Positions 34,421 through 46,483 of a stretch of 64,000 nt of DNA are shown here, piece by piece. The notes below the pieces were generated by a model. That model did no database searches and was not told the DNA's origin. It worked only from the letters and a program-made list of their open reading frames with translations. The position numbers were made by a program, and so were the translations under genes. Each line of letters opens with the position of its first letter. Position 1 is the first letter of the stretch. Source of the DNA: Nelumbo lutea (Eukaryota > Streptophyta > Magnoliopsida > Proteales > Nelumbonaceae); NCBI GenBank assembly GCA_022828595.1, contig JAKGHH010000003.1, forward strand, positions 11,222,934 to 11,286,933, in the 5' to 3' direction.

Positions 34421-36536
34421 GGTTCCTGCCCTCGAATAGTAGGCCTTGCCAGTCCCGGAACGTGTCTCTCGTGCTTCTCGGACTTTTGTAGCCACGTGGG
34501 CAGAACCAACGGCATGGATCAAAGGGAACTTATGCGGGCCCGATTACCGGTGGACCCCACGTGGATTAATAAAGTCGCTCTGCGGAGGCAATTAGATGAC
34601 CGTACGTCGGTAGTGGTTGTGATGAGGAAAATCGTCGAGAAAAAAGTTGAAAGCAAATCCCTGTCCAGACAATTTTATCCGCATCGGACGACGTAACTAC
34701 CAAACATCCCCCAATTACCGCAAATTACGGACTTGTCCTCCACTCTTTAGTTTTTTGGGAATTAGACATTATAATATTAGAAACGAAGACAAAATTTAAA
34801 AATGAGCCTATTACACTCACTCCTCCCTACTCCCCTTCTATTTTTGGGTTGCAGAAGCGAAGGATAAACGAGAGAGGTAGGGAGGGCGGCTGCCCAGGCC
34901 TCTGAAGCCTTTATTATTAAACAAAAGAAAAAGAAAATAAAACAATAAGTCTAGAAGGGATCCGTACGATGTATAAAAAAACATGAAAGATTTAATAATT
35001 TTATTTTTTATTTAATATTAATTTATAAAAATAAATCATACTTTCTTGTAAAATTTATTAGAAAAAACGAATGGAAAAAATGCAATAAATCATACTTTCT
35101 TGTTTAAGAACTAGTTTTTAGATAAAAGAAAAAAATATTATATTAACCTTTTAAACATAATTACATCCATACCATTTCGATGGAATTGGAACTGTCTAAA
35201 AATTCCCTTGTTACAAATTTTATAAACTAAACTATGTGCCAAAATCTTTTTTATTTCCCTACTCACATAATATATACTACGTTGATCGAAACATTTAAGT
35301 AATCTGAAAATCTGGTCAAAATACAGCTTCTCCTACCGAGTGCATTTTGTTTATCTTCCTGTTTACAAGATTCACATTCGCATACAATAAAATTGTATCT
35401 TTTTCGGCCTTGCTTATTTAAACATTACTATAAAAGCTTTCCATTTCCCATCAATTGCCTCACGTCTTCCAAGGGGATCCTATTGCTGGGGCTGTCAACG
35501 AGTTGGGTCCGTATAGAATTAAAACCGATCCTTATTAAGGACCCAAAATTGAATCAAACCTAATAGAGTGTAATTTTAGATGCGAAACTAGATTGATTGA
35601 TTTTCGAGACAATCAGGTCTAATTTGATGAACGCAATGAGTTCAGAACTAGATAGTTGGAGTTGATTTAAAATTTTATAGAATTGGTTTCAAACCAATAA
35701 TAATCAGGATAATATGTTAAAAACCAAAACCAACCCAATTGCCAATTGCTTTGCGTCTATTGGATCGAGCTGACCCATTGACAATCTTAACTATTGTTGT
35801 TACTACTTTGCAATTTGGTAATAATATATAACCAGACGTTTTTCTTGTATTTGGCATATAAAATCCTATCAATAAACATATCATTGCACACTGTTATGGA
35901 TATATAAACATACCATTGCACACTATTACATCATATAACACGTTATATGATGCTATTTAGAACTATTAAACCATACTTGCTTTTTTTCTTATGTTGTTAA
36001 CTCCGGAAGCCTAAGACCTGACCCAATTTGAGTGGCAATAATTGGATTGGATTGGAAGTTGGAACAGGTTAGGTCTAAATGTCTAATTAGCCTGATGTCT
36101 TTTCTTTGGTAAATGCAAATAAATTCTTGATGGAAAACTAAATATTTGAGAGGGTAGTTTTGTTTTTAAGAGTCAATTCCGGTGCCACGTAGACTGCAGA
36201 GTAGGTAGCTTCGTGTTATCAAAAACAGTGGGTGCAGGTGCAGGGTGCTCAAAGTCACCTCCCCAAAAATAAAACGGATAACAACGACATTATTTATGTC
36301 AATATTTTGGGGTGCATGGAGCAAGATGGGGGTCCCACATAAATTTACGTCCAAAACGACATTTGTCCTCCTCATATCGCATGTTGCAAATTTTGAATGC
36401 TTGGACCAGTCCAGGTAGCGCAACCCCTATCATATTACTGTACTTCCTTTGACCAGAAAACGTGAAAAGCGCATCATCATACGGATGTCAACAAATTGTG
36501 GCCCAAATCGTTCAAGACCGAGGGCCCACCTTGAAA

Positions 36537-36552
36537 GGGGGGGGGGGGGGGG
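36537..36552. repeat. Homopolymeric G run (16 G)
   Basis: Sixteen consecutive G on the plus strand in an otherwise balanced stretch; length may be affected by sequencing error. Confidence 0.85.
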
Positions 36553-39500
36553 CAAGAGAGTCAATGCAGTTTCCCGCTTGGATCGCTGCTACAGAACATG
36601 TGGCAAGTGGCATAAGCACACAATATGTTTGTGAGGGGCCCACCGGATCGTCTTGCACCGTGTACTATTTTACTATTTTATTATACGTAATTACGTATAG
36701 ATATAAAAGTTGGTGGCAGCCCACAAAATTTATTTGATGTAACTATGGGCAAAATGGTAAATATGGTTGAAAAGTGATAGCGATGGGATGACGGGGATAT
36801 GCTTATCCAGTTTGCCAGCAATGAATGTGGCATGGTCGGGCAGCGGCGTGCAGTCTCGGTCACGCTCGCCCACTCTCCGACTATTTCTCTTTGTCTTTGC
36901 GTCGGGAGCTTAAATTTTAGATAAAAGTCATGAAACCATAAAAGTTTATTTAAAAAAAAAAATGATTTAAAAGAGAATCAAAACGTTCCAAGTCTTAACC
37001 CAGCTGTCGTTAACGAACACACAGCTCAGATCCCGCCTCTTAATTCTTATTTAAAAAAAACGCCCTTATCCATTTATACAGTTAAAACTGGGGAAAATTA
37101 CCGATTAGTATTCTAGTGTCACTCTGGTCTCCTAATTTTAAAATACAATTCAATATCTGAATTTTTAAAATGTAATAATTCATTTTATGTTATTAATCGG
37201 CAGTTGATTTTTTTTGAAAAGGATGTAAATATTCATTGAAGTGTCATTTAATTTTTTATTAATTATTTAAACATTGATAAAAAAATTAATAGTTTCAAGT
37301 CTTTCTTCTTTTATTCAAAAAAATTAAGATTAAATATGAATGGACATTATAATAAATTCAACTTTTTTGAATAGAAGAAACAAGTATTTAAAATCTTTTT
37401 TTTTGTAAATATTTATATAGTTGATAAAAAATTAGATAATATTTGAAAGGTATTTGTATCTTTTTAAAATATCACTTGACAACTGATTAACAGCTAGTTA
37501 ATGTGGGATTTTAAAGTGGGGACAAAAATGATATTAGACCTAAAGTATAAGATAATAATCAAGAATTTTCTCTAAAAACTCCCTCCTCCTTTACAATATT
37601 TTCATTTACAACCCTCACCAAATTAATAAATATCCTTTACAATCAGTGGCTGTTTTTTTAGGGTAGTCTAGTTATACATTCATTTGACCTAATTCCTTAG
37701 GTAGGGACTAGGGAGAATAGTTTTCCTTTTTCTTTTTTTGTTTATTAGAAAGGCTAATGAGGCCCTACTTTTTGTACCTTAAAAAACAGATTTTAGGTGA
37801 AACAAACTATCCATTATCCCTCTTAGATTTACCTCTTTTATTTATTTTTTAGTAGTGAACTTCTCTCTTCATTGAGTCTTATGACTCTTATCATTTGCAT
37901 TTGCCTGCCAACAAAAACCTAATTTATAGGAAATAGTATTTTATTATTTTTAATTACAATAATAAATAAAGCCACATAATTAATACTACACACTCTCTTT
38001 CTCTGTGATTTTCTTGGTCTTGGGGAAATTGTCAGGTTGATCAATCTAATCAGTAATCACAAATGAAATGAGAGAGGATGACAACGGTAGTATTATTATA
38101 TTCTTAGCAAAAAAAACGTAATATTATAATATAAATAAACTTAATTAATGAGAATTGAGAAGAATTAAGAAAGGATATTTGTGGAATATAGTTGTTAAGC
38201 AGGGGCCTTTTCGAAATTAGATTAAAGCGAAAATAATATAAAAAATGTAATCAAACTGCGGTTAAAACCTAACTTGGGTGGGCTTCTCGACTTGTTTGAT
38301 TGTTTGTATTTTTCTCTTTTTTATTTTTTTTTATTTTTTATTTCAGCTTTCTCATTTAATCAGTCTTTACTTCGCTCTTTGTTGCAAGACAAAGAAAGAA
38401 AGAACAAGAAACTCCATTGTTGTGCTTTTCAGTGGCTTTTGAACGCCGGAAACTCTGACATTCTCCCCGCATTCCTCGAATACTTAAAATTTTAGATACC
38501 TGGAACTTCGCTGCAAGTGTAGTCAGTCGAGCTACTCCTTTTTAACTTCATTTTTTTTCTCTGGCTTGTTGTCGATCACGGCCGCGTTCCCCGGTAAGTT
38601 TGCACGGCATCCTGATCTCCGTTCTGTTTTCTCCTTTTGTGGTTAATTATAGGATTTTCTTTGTTCTTCTTCCCGTCGTTTCGTTTGTCTAAATTGTGAC
38701 GATTCCGCAGAAAATCTTGTCGTAGTTTGTTGACAGGAGTTTGGTGATCAGTTTTCTTTTTGAATGTATGCTTTAGGTGAGATCTCCAGGTTCTGTTTCT
38801 CTTTTACTGTATTTATGTTTCCATTGAGACTTTGGGATCTAGAAGTTTGGCTGTTACTTGGAGCGCTTGATCTAAATTTGAATATGCATTTCTTTCAAAA
38901 CTTAATCGGGTAGCTTTCGTGCTTTCTTTCCGGGTCTGCAAACTTCGTTTGAGAAATAAAATTCATTTTTATTCTTTGAAGAATTCGCCTCAAATTTTGA
39001 ACACACTTTGTTCTCAAGTTTAATAATATGTAATTTCTCTGTTTTTCCCCATCGTTGAAAAATTTTACAAGACGTGGAGAAATCTTTCTTAAATCTTCTT
39101 CAGAAGTCGGAGGCAGAAGATACAGCAAAGAGAGTGAAATGGAATATCAGAGAAAGAAATTTTACAAATAACTGAATATTTTCAAGAATGAGAAAATTAG
39201 TTCAAGGACAATAATGGAGGCATTTTTGTTTTTTCCTTCGGGAATTACTAGAAGAATTCTAATCCTTAAAACAATGAACGTGTATGATTTTGAAACCAGA
39301 GATTTTAAGGCCATATGTTGTTTTCTTTTATTGAAAATCTATTAATTTCCACAAATAGCGACGGAGATGAGGGGATACTTGGAGACTTTGTTTAAAAGTT
39401 TCGGTTGAAATCTTCCAGGGTTTATTCTGATGTCATTGCTTTCCTCGGTGAAAAGACTCCATCTATCTATTTGGGTCTTTAATTTAATTATAATCCCGAA

Positions 39501-40103
39501 TTTACGGTAAGATATGTTGAATGCATGCTAATATCAGAACATGTCTCTACTCCTAAGCAGAAAATTATTGAGTGCGGGTTTGATTGGTGTACATGCATAT
39601 CTTAGTGTCAGACATCAATAGATTTCTCATCTTACATTAGCGAAATTATTTCTAGTACAATGAAATCCTTGCCTATCTTTCTGAAAACTACAAGACTATG
39701 CAAATTTAGGTCCATGAGCATTTTCAGAAATTGATCTGGGTTAGTGAATCTTTAGGCCTTTCTTCCATAAAGCTGGATTTAGAGTAAGTTTTAGATTGTT
39801 AGCCAAGAGTTTCCAAGTGGATTAGATCATATGTAAGTAGGTATAGTTAACATGGAAATTTCTAGTTTGTTTGTTGCATTTATCTCCTAAAACTTTTTCT
39901 TGTTTAATGGTTTTAGTTACATTTGTGATTGCTTTATGAAATCATATTCCACCATTAAAAGAAATTAGTGAGAGAAAAGCAAACTGTTCAAACAGTTCTT
40001 TTGATTAGAAACAATGGAATGCAACCAAGGGATCAGACTTATTATTCACTCTATTTGGCCACTATGTTTGCTCATACATCAGTGCTTGTTATGCTTATTA
40101 TCA

Positions 40104-40293
40104 AATTCGGATTAGCTGAACGCTTTGGCTGTTCAGCGGGCGGTGGAACCAATGATGAGGTTCCACGCCAGTAATAAATTCATGGGCCCCACTGTGAAAG
40201 GTGCGGACCCCATGTATTTTATTATTGTCATGGAACCTTATCATTGGTTCCACAGCCCGCTAAACAGCTAAAGTGTTCAGCTAAACCTTGCTC
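40104..40293. mobile_element. Hairpin MITE with 10-bp flanking direct repeat
   Basis: CTTATTATCA occurs immediately on both sides (40094-40103 and 40294-40303). Between them, ends of about 60 bp are inverted and complementary with some mismatches; for example TTAGCTGAACGC, GCGGGCGGTGGAACCAATGA and their counterparts TCATTGGTTCCACAGCCCGC and GTTCAGCTAA. A 9-10 bp duplication suggests a Mutator-like MITE; the class is inferred. Confidence 0.8.
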
Positions 40294-40897
40294 CTTATTA
40301 TCATTGTTCATTTTGTTAACTCACTACACTTACTAACCTACTATGTTTTTCAAATGTCTTAGAAGGCCTTAAGAAGTTGTGTTAGGTGAGCAGTTAAAAA
40401 TCTTTAAGATGGTAGGTACTATTGGCCATTTGTTTGGACTTGGGAGAAGGTTCCATGGTTTGCCTTTGCTACATATTGAAGCTGGAAGGATACCAAGTAG
40501 CATAGAATGAACATTTGATTTTTTTTTTTCTTTTCTCGAATGGGTATTTCTGCCTACCTGAAGTGTGATATTATTAACACCATGCTTTCTAAGGCTTTCA
40601 GCCATAATCATCTTAGGTAATAGAAATGTTCTGTCTTTCATCTGGATGTCTTCTCTATGCATGGTCCACTTCATAAACAAGAGCCTTCGTAGAATGAAAG
40701 CAGCAAGTTTAAGGAGTAGTAAATTAACTATTTTGTGGCCCAAATTATAGGACGGTTTAGATGTTGATGCAGCTTAGTGGTTTAGATTTAAAATTCTGCC
40801 AAATATAGGGTGTTAGCTGAGGATGCTTTAATCCTATTCTATTAGTTTGTTTAGATTATATCTGTTTTGTGTACAATCTCTTTGCACTCAATAGAAT

Positions 40898-41029
40898 AAT
40901 GGAACTTGATTTTATATTGAATTATGAACTATTAAACATTTAAACTTTGATGGCTTTGAATATAATGGGACTTGATTTTATATTGAATTATGAACTATTA
41001 AACATTTAAACTTTGATGGCTTTGAATAT
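40898..41029. repeat. 66-bp tandem duplication near the 5'-UTR intron acceptor
   Basis: The unit beginning AATGGAACTTGATTTTATAT at 40898 is repeated from 40964 with one visible change (GGAACTT to GGGACTT). It ends about 50 bases before the acceptor at 41079, in the region where branch points are expected. Confidence 0.9.
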
Positions 41030-41079
41030 TTCAGGTCAAAAGTTCTTTAATTATGTGATGCTTTTACTCTCTTGTGCAG

Positions 41080-41136
41080 ATGCCTTTCATATCTATACTT
41101 TGGGATGATTGTCAGGTATTTCCTGGAGAAATATGA
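41080..41136 (+). other. Upstream ORF 1 in the TPS leader (18 codons)
   Basis: If the 5'-UTR intron is spliced as proposed, the second exon starts exactly at an ATG. The frame reads MPFISILWDDCQVFPGEI and stops at TGA 41134-41136. Confidence 0.5.
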
Positions 41137-41200
41137 TTGTTTGTCACTAGTTGAGCTGCATTTGTACAACTGCCTATCAGGACGCCTACGCTTCTTGTAA
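41105..41200 (+). other. Upstream ORF 2 in the TPS leader (31 codons)
   Basis: An ATG at 41105 opens 31 codons, overlapping upstream ORF 1 in another frame. It stops at TAA 41198-41200, only five bases before the main ATG at 41206. Such a close stop makes reinitiation or leaky scanning likely determinants of main-ORF translation. That regulatory reading is inference; the frames are direct observation. Confidence 0.5.
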
Positions 41201-41205
41201 CAGTC

Positions 41206-43992
41206 ATGGTATCAAGGTCATGTGCTAATTTTTTGGACTTGGCTTCTGGGAACCTTCTGGATCTCCCTCGGACTCCAAGATCACTTCCACGTGTGATGAC
41301 TGTTCCTGGAATTATCTCTGATTTAGATGGCGATGTTGTTAAAGATAGGGATTCAGGTCTTACTACTTCATGCTTATGCCGTGAGCGAAAAATTATTGTA
41401 GCAAACATGCTCCCGTTGCACTCTCAGAGGGATACAGAAACAGGCAAATGGTGCTTCAGTTTGGATGAAGATTCTCTTCTGTTACAACTGAAGGATGGTT
41501 TCTCATCTGAAACTGAGGTCGTTTATGTGGGTTCTCTGAAAGTTCATATAGATGCCATTGAACAGGAAGAAGTTGCCCTAAAGCTTCTGGAGGATTTCAA
41601 TTGTGTTCCTACATTTCTTCCTCCTGACCTTCAGAAGAAATTTTACCATGGATTCTGTAAGCAGCAACTGTGGCCTCTTTTTCATTATATGTTGCCTATT
41701 TGCCCAGATTTTGGTGTTCGCTTCAACCGGTTACTTTGGCAGGCATATGTTTCTGCAAATAAGATATTTGCAGATAAGGTCATGGAAGTAATGAATTCCG
41801 ATGATTATGTCTGGGTTCATGATTATCATCTTATGGTTCTTCCTACTTTCTTACGGAGGCGATTCAACCGAGTCAAGCTTGGTTTCTTCCTTCACAGCCC
41901 CTTTCCTTCATCAGAAATCTACCGGACATTGCCTGTTAGAGAAGAAATTCTGAGAGGACTGCTAAATTCAGATCTGATTGGTTTTCACACTTTTGACTAT
42001 GCTCGACATTTTCTATCTTGTTGCAGTAGGATGTTAGGAATTGATTATGCATCTAAGAGGGGGTACATTGGGTTAGATTATTTTGGCCGCAAAGTATACA
42101 TTAAAATCATGCCTGTTGGTATTCATATGGGTCGGCTACAATCTGTCTTGAATCTTCACTCTGCTTCAATCAAAGTCAAAGAGATCCAAGAACAGTTTAG
42201 AGGAAAAAAATTGATTCTGGGAGTAGATGACATGGACATATTTAAAGGAATAAGCCTGAAATTGCTAGCTGTGGAGCAGCTTCTGCAACAACATCAGGAG
42301 TTGCAGGGCCGACTTGTCCTAGTTCAAATTGTGAATCCTGCAAGGAGTACAGGGAAAGATGTGCAGGAAGCAAAACGGGAGACATATTTGATAGCAAGAA
42401 GGATCAATGAAACTTATGGTTCACCAGGCTATGACCCAGTGGTCATAATTGATCATACTATTCTGAATTATGAAAAGATCGCTTTCTATGCTGTGGCAGA
42501 ATGTTGTATAGTAAATGCCATTAGGGATGGGATGAACCTAATTCCATACAAGTATGTTGTTTGTAGGCAGGGAACTCGACAGATGGATGAAGCGGTGGGG
42601 GTATCTGCAGAAACACCTCGAACAAGCATGCTTGTTGTGTCCGAGTTTATCGGTTGTTCACCCTCTCTGAGTGGGGCAATTAGGGTCAACCCATGGGACA
42701 TTGATGCTGTAGCTGATGCATTAAATTTGGCCATTACCATGCCAGAGGCTGAGAAGCAATTGCGGCATGAGAAGCACTACCGATATGTTAGCTCTCATGA
42801 TATTGCTTATTGGGCCCGCAGTTTTATGCAGGATTTGGAAAGAGCATGCAGGGATCATTACAGCAAGCGTTGCTGGGGAATGGGTTTTGGCCTGGGTTTC
42901 AGAGTTGTTGCCCTCTCTCCAAGTTTTAGGAAGTTGTCCATTGATCATGTTGTCTCAGCATACAAGAGAACAGATAGGAGGGCAATATTTCTGGACTATG
43001 ATGGTACCATTGTGCCTCTAGCATCTATTAATAAAACTCCTAGTCCTGAAGTAATCTCTATTCTCAACAATTTGTGCAGCGATCCTAAGAATACCGTGTT
43101 TATTGTTAGTGGTAGAGGGCGGAGTTCTCTGAGTGAGTGGTTTGCTCCTTGTGAGATGCTTGGAATAGCTGCTGAACATGGTTACTTCATAAGGTATTAA
43201 GTTTTATTCCTCCCGCACCTCATTTTTTAGCTTGGTGTTTGAAATATTTTCAATACAAAATTTATCAAAAAAATATTTTCAATACAGAAACTGAAAGATG
43301 CTACTCTTCTTTTTTTAGGTGGTTTAAATCCTCTGATTGGGAGTCCAGTACCTTAGCCTCTGTCTTTGATTGGAAACAAATTGCAGAACCTGTCATGAAA
43401 CTTTATACAGAAACAACTGATGGGTCTTATATAGAGCTAAAGGAAAGTGCATTGGTCTGGCACCATCAAGATGCAGACCCTGACTTCGGATCCTGCCAGG
43501 CAATGGAATTGTCGAGTCATCTAGAAAATGTTCTTGCAAATGAGCCAGTTGTTGTTAAGAGAGGGCATCAAATTGTTGAAGTTAAGCCACAGGTATGGAT
43601 GGAGGTTGTCTCATTAACGATTTGCTTCTTTGTAGCTAAGGTCCTAACAATGACTTAATAAATTGCAGGGAGTAAGTAAAGGGTTGGTTGCAGAGAAGAT
43701 TCTATCCACAATGGTCAACAATGGAAGTCCGCCAAATTTTGTCATGTGCATTGGAGATGATATATCTGATGAGGACATGTTTGAGAGTATATCAAGTACA
43801 GTCTCTAGTCTATCATTACCTGTGGGTCCAGAAACCATTGCTTGCACTGTTGGGCAAAAGCCGAGCAAAGCTAAGTACTACCTGGATGATACTGCCGGTG
43901 TTTTGAAACTACTTAAGGGAATAGCTATTGCTTCAAATATGAAGCCACGGAGTAACAGCCAAATTCATGTTTCCTTTGAAAGTTCTACTTGA
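41206..43992 (+). CDS. Class II trehalose-phosphate synthase/phosphatase-like protein, TPS8/9/10-like
   Basis: A two-domain protein: an N-terminal glycosyltransferase-20 (trehalose-6-phosphate synthase) domain and a C-terminal HAD-type trehalose-phosphatase domain, in trehalose-6-phosphate sugar signalling. Exons 41206-43193, 43319-43592 and 43669-43992 join in phase, giving 861 residues (Arabidopsis TPS9 about 867). The start MVSRSCANFLDLASGNLLDL matches class II TPS8-10. The synthase domain shows VWVHDYHLMVLPTFLRRRF, FFLHSPFPSSEIYRTLPVRE and IRDGMNLIPYKYVVCRQGT. In IIVANMLPL, Met replaces the Arg that catalytic class I enzymes use near the sugar-phosphate site, as in TPS8-10, so synthase activity is doubtful. 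Phosphatase motifs are LDYDGT (596-601), SGRGR (from 635) and GDDISDEDMFE (from 783). Class II proteins are mostly regarded as regulatory. The gene appears intact. Confidence 0.95.
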
Positions 43993-45413
43993 GATGCACA
44001 AGGAGTGTCTATTTTATGCACCAAGATGAGCAGTAATGGAATCGTTTTGGTATGGTTTTGCAGAGCACAAGTTGTGTACTCGGCATGTTATTTGTGTCCA
44101 TGGCCAAGAATCAGGGTTATTGAGTTGCTTCCATTAACCTAATCTGGTGAATATTGAGATCTTGCCTGTGCAGTTTTGGTGCTGTCATGAGATGGGAGAT
44201 TTTGTTTATTCTCCCGATACCAGACTTCTATATTTTCGGAAACAAGCAAATGGTGGATTGTGGATGTATCAGCATCCTGGGAGAAACAACAATTTTTTGA
44301 ATATAATGATGATGGAAAGTGATACAGGTATTCAGGTTGTCGGTATGTTGGTTGCCACTGGGAAGCCTCTTTTGAAGCAGTTTTCCATTTATAGTCTTGG
44401 ATGTTTATACTGGTTATTCATGCTGGTCCAGAGGGTGCCATTGATTGTATAGTTACACTTTTTCACATTAAATATAAGTCACCTTTATAATAGTAAGAAA
44501 TGATTTAAGCACTCAATCACTCATAATTTAAGAATGGATACGAGACATTAAACAGAACTGAATCAAATAGGATTCATTTAGTCGATCCCATATAGTTGAA
44601 ACATGGTTTAGATTCTTTAGATGGTCGTGATCAAATATGAGTCACCTTTATGCTTAATATCTTCGAACTGCATAAATGAATTGCTAACTTGGTATAGGCT
44701 ACTCGTATGTTTTTTTAAGGCAAGAATCATATATCATTCAAACTAAGAAACTTGGAAACTTGTATGAGCACAGGAATATAGACTTAGAAACTTGTATGAA
44801 TCACAGTACCAAGCAAAAAAGCGCAGATACAAATTCTTCGAAAGAACAAAATATAGACTTGTATGCTGTATCCTTAGAAGGATGAACTGAAACACAAAGT
44901 TATAAACTGAACGATCATCCCAAAATAAACATATAATTTATATAAACAAAACCTTAGTGTCCAAAATCTTTCTATTCTTGGCCAAGTAGTCAAGCCACAA
45001 TCTTCTGCTAGCTTGTGATCTATTGTCCTCTACCACAATATACTGCAATTCAACTTAAATGCTGAAGACTGGACCCTTTTGTTCTTAAAATGTGCATAAA
45101 GATTTTCAGACTGGAATATTTCTGCTCTTATTTTGCTCCATTGAGAACCAAGTTTTCGACCCCTTACTAATTTGTTTTTGTCCAAATGGCGGGGAAATTT
45201 TCTCATCCAGAAAGGGCTATTGGAAAAAAAAAAGGAATTTTCATACGGTTGATAATTATGGCTATAGCTTGGGCAGGACAATCATGTGTAGCTCAAGAGT
45301 CCCTCTTGCCTAGCTCAAGGTCCATCCCAAACCCATACACTCATGCATTGGTATTTATCCCTGTATTTCAATGCTGACATAATATTATCATCCTTTCTCT
45401 ACCCATAAACTAA
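43993..45413. other. TPS 3' flank and intergenic DNA
   Basis: The 3' UTR probably extends a few hundred bases beyond the stop; its end was not placed. About 44710-45010 looks like a minus-strand LINE/SINE tail: a T run followed by sequence resembling LINE 3' UTRs and CTTGGCCAAGTAGTCAAGCC. No gene was recognised. Confidence 0.4.
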
Positions 45414-45734
45414 GGGTTCTTTTGGTTTGCTGTCAGAATTGGAATTGGAATTGGAATCAAAATCTTCTGAAATTGGAATCGGAATGGTTCATTTCTATAA
45501 AGTCTGTTTGGTTCAGACAGGAATTGGAATGGGAATTTGAATCAGTAGGAATGGAATTTCATTTCCTAGGGAGAAGCAGGGAATGGGCTGAATGGTTATC
45601 CCCCAAATGAGGGAATGCTATTCCAGCTGGAATGGGAATAGGAGTCCAATTCCATGCAGTCAAACAGTTGGAATCAGAATAGCCCATTCCGATTCTAATT
45701 CCAACCCCCCTATTCCTGTGAACCAAACAGGGCC
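45414..45734. mobile_element. Harbinger/Tourist-type MITE with TAA target duplication
   Basis: A 321-bp element starting GGGTTCTTTTGGTTTGC and ending GTGAACCAAACAGGGCC, flanked by TAA (45411-45413 and 45735-45737). The interior is GGAATTGGAAT-rich, as in the element at 4119-4390. It is non-coding. Confidence 0.78.
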
Positions 45735-46065
45735 TAAATTAAAATCTCTACTGTTTCAGTTTCCCTAAACTCAAAACATGCAACGAGTAAGGGTGGTAAT
45801 TGGGTGGGCTGAATATGAGTTTGGGATACTATATTTTACTAGTAAATGTGTACGTGCACTTGCATGTGGAAGTATCTCTAAGATAAAACTATTAATAATT
45901 CATGGGTAGTTTCTGAATGGTTATAACTTAAGTGGGTAGTTTCTGAAGTGAGAGTAAAGAACATATATGCCCTTTTTTATGCCCATTGTGTGCTTAGACA
46001 AGAAGGGTAGAAAATGTCAAATGAAAAATCTAGAAAAAATGAGAATTCACTCTTTATAGGTAGTA

Positions 46066-46463
46066 GGGCTGTTCACGGGTCGGGTTGGGTTGGTTTACTG
46101 GCATTTTTCCAACCGACCCAACCTGGTCGGTTTACTTAGAAATGAAACCGAAACCAACCCAGTACTAATTCAAACCGACCTGGTCGATTTGAATTGATTT
46201 GGGTTGGTTTTGTGAATGATTCTCTCAGTGTGAACGGTAAAGGATTCAAGTCTAACAAAGCAAAGGCTGGATGCCTAGTAATTAAAAATGATTTGATGGA
46301 TTAAAACTACTATTTTATATATCAAAAATTTTATATATAATATGTATATTTCTGAAATAAATCTGAAATATATATTAAAACTGAAATATATCAGATATAT
46401 ATCTATATATATATAAGCTAGTTCGGGTCGGTTCGGTTTTGATTTTCATACATGAACATGGAG
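46066..46463. mobile_element. Possible hAT-like MITE remnant
   Basis: Starts TAGGGCTGTTCACGGGTCGG, a terminus type common in plant hAT MITEs. It has an AT-rich core and ends in GGGTCGGTTCGG followed by ATGAACATGG. The right end is too diverged to define a clean inverted repeat or target duplication. Confidence 0.4.
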
Positions 46464-46483
46464 ATAGCCACAAACAGCGTCAT

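Larger units (their letters stand above)
33614..38593. other. Intergenic region before the trehalose-phosphate synthase gene
   Basis: About 5 kb without a recognisable gene. It is AT-rich, especially 34780-36000 and 37000-38260. It contains a CT microsatellite (34400-34420) and a run of 16 G (36537-36552). The last 100-200 bases probably hold the first, non-coding exon of the trehalose-phosphate synthase gene. Confidence 0.5.
38594..41079 (+). other. Probable 5'-UTR intron of the trehalose-phosphate synthase gene
   Basis: A strong donor, CCG|GTAAGTTT at 38594, is preceded by pyrimidine-rich leader-like sequence. A pyrimidine-rich acceptor CTCTTGTGCAG ends at 41079, 126 bases before the coding start. 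Class II plant TPS genes commonly have an intron in the 5' UTR, which fits. A hairpin MITE and a 66-bp tandem duplication lie inside. No transcript evidence was available. Confidence 0.6.

Noticed and set aside
41112..41408. A 98-codon minus-strand frame over the TPS start
   Set aside because: It overlaps the conserved N-terminus of the TPS protein and its uORFs and has no homology of its own.
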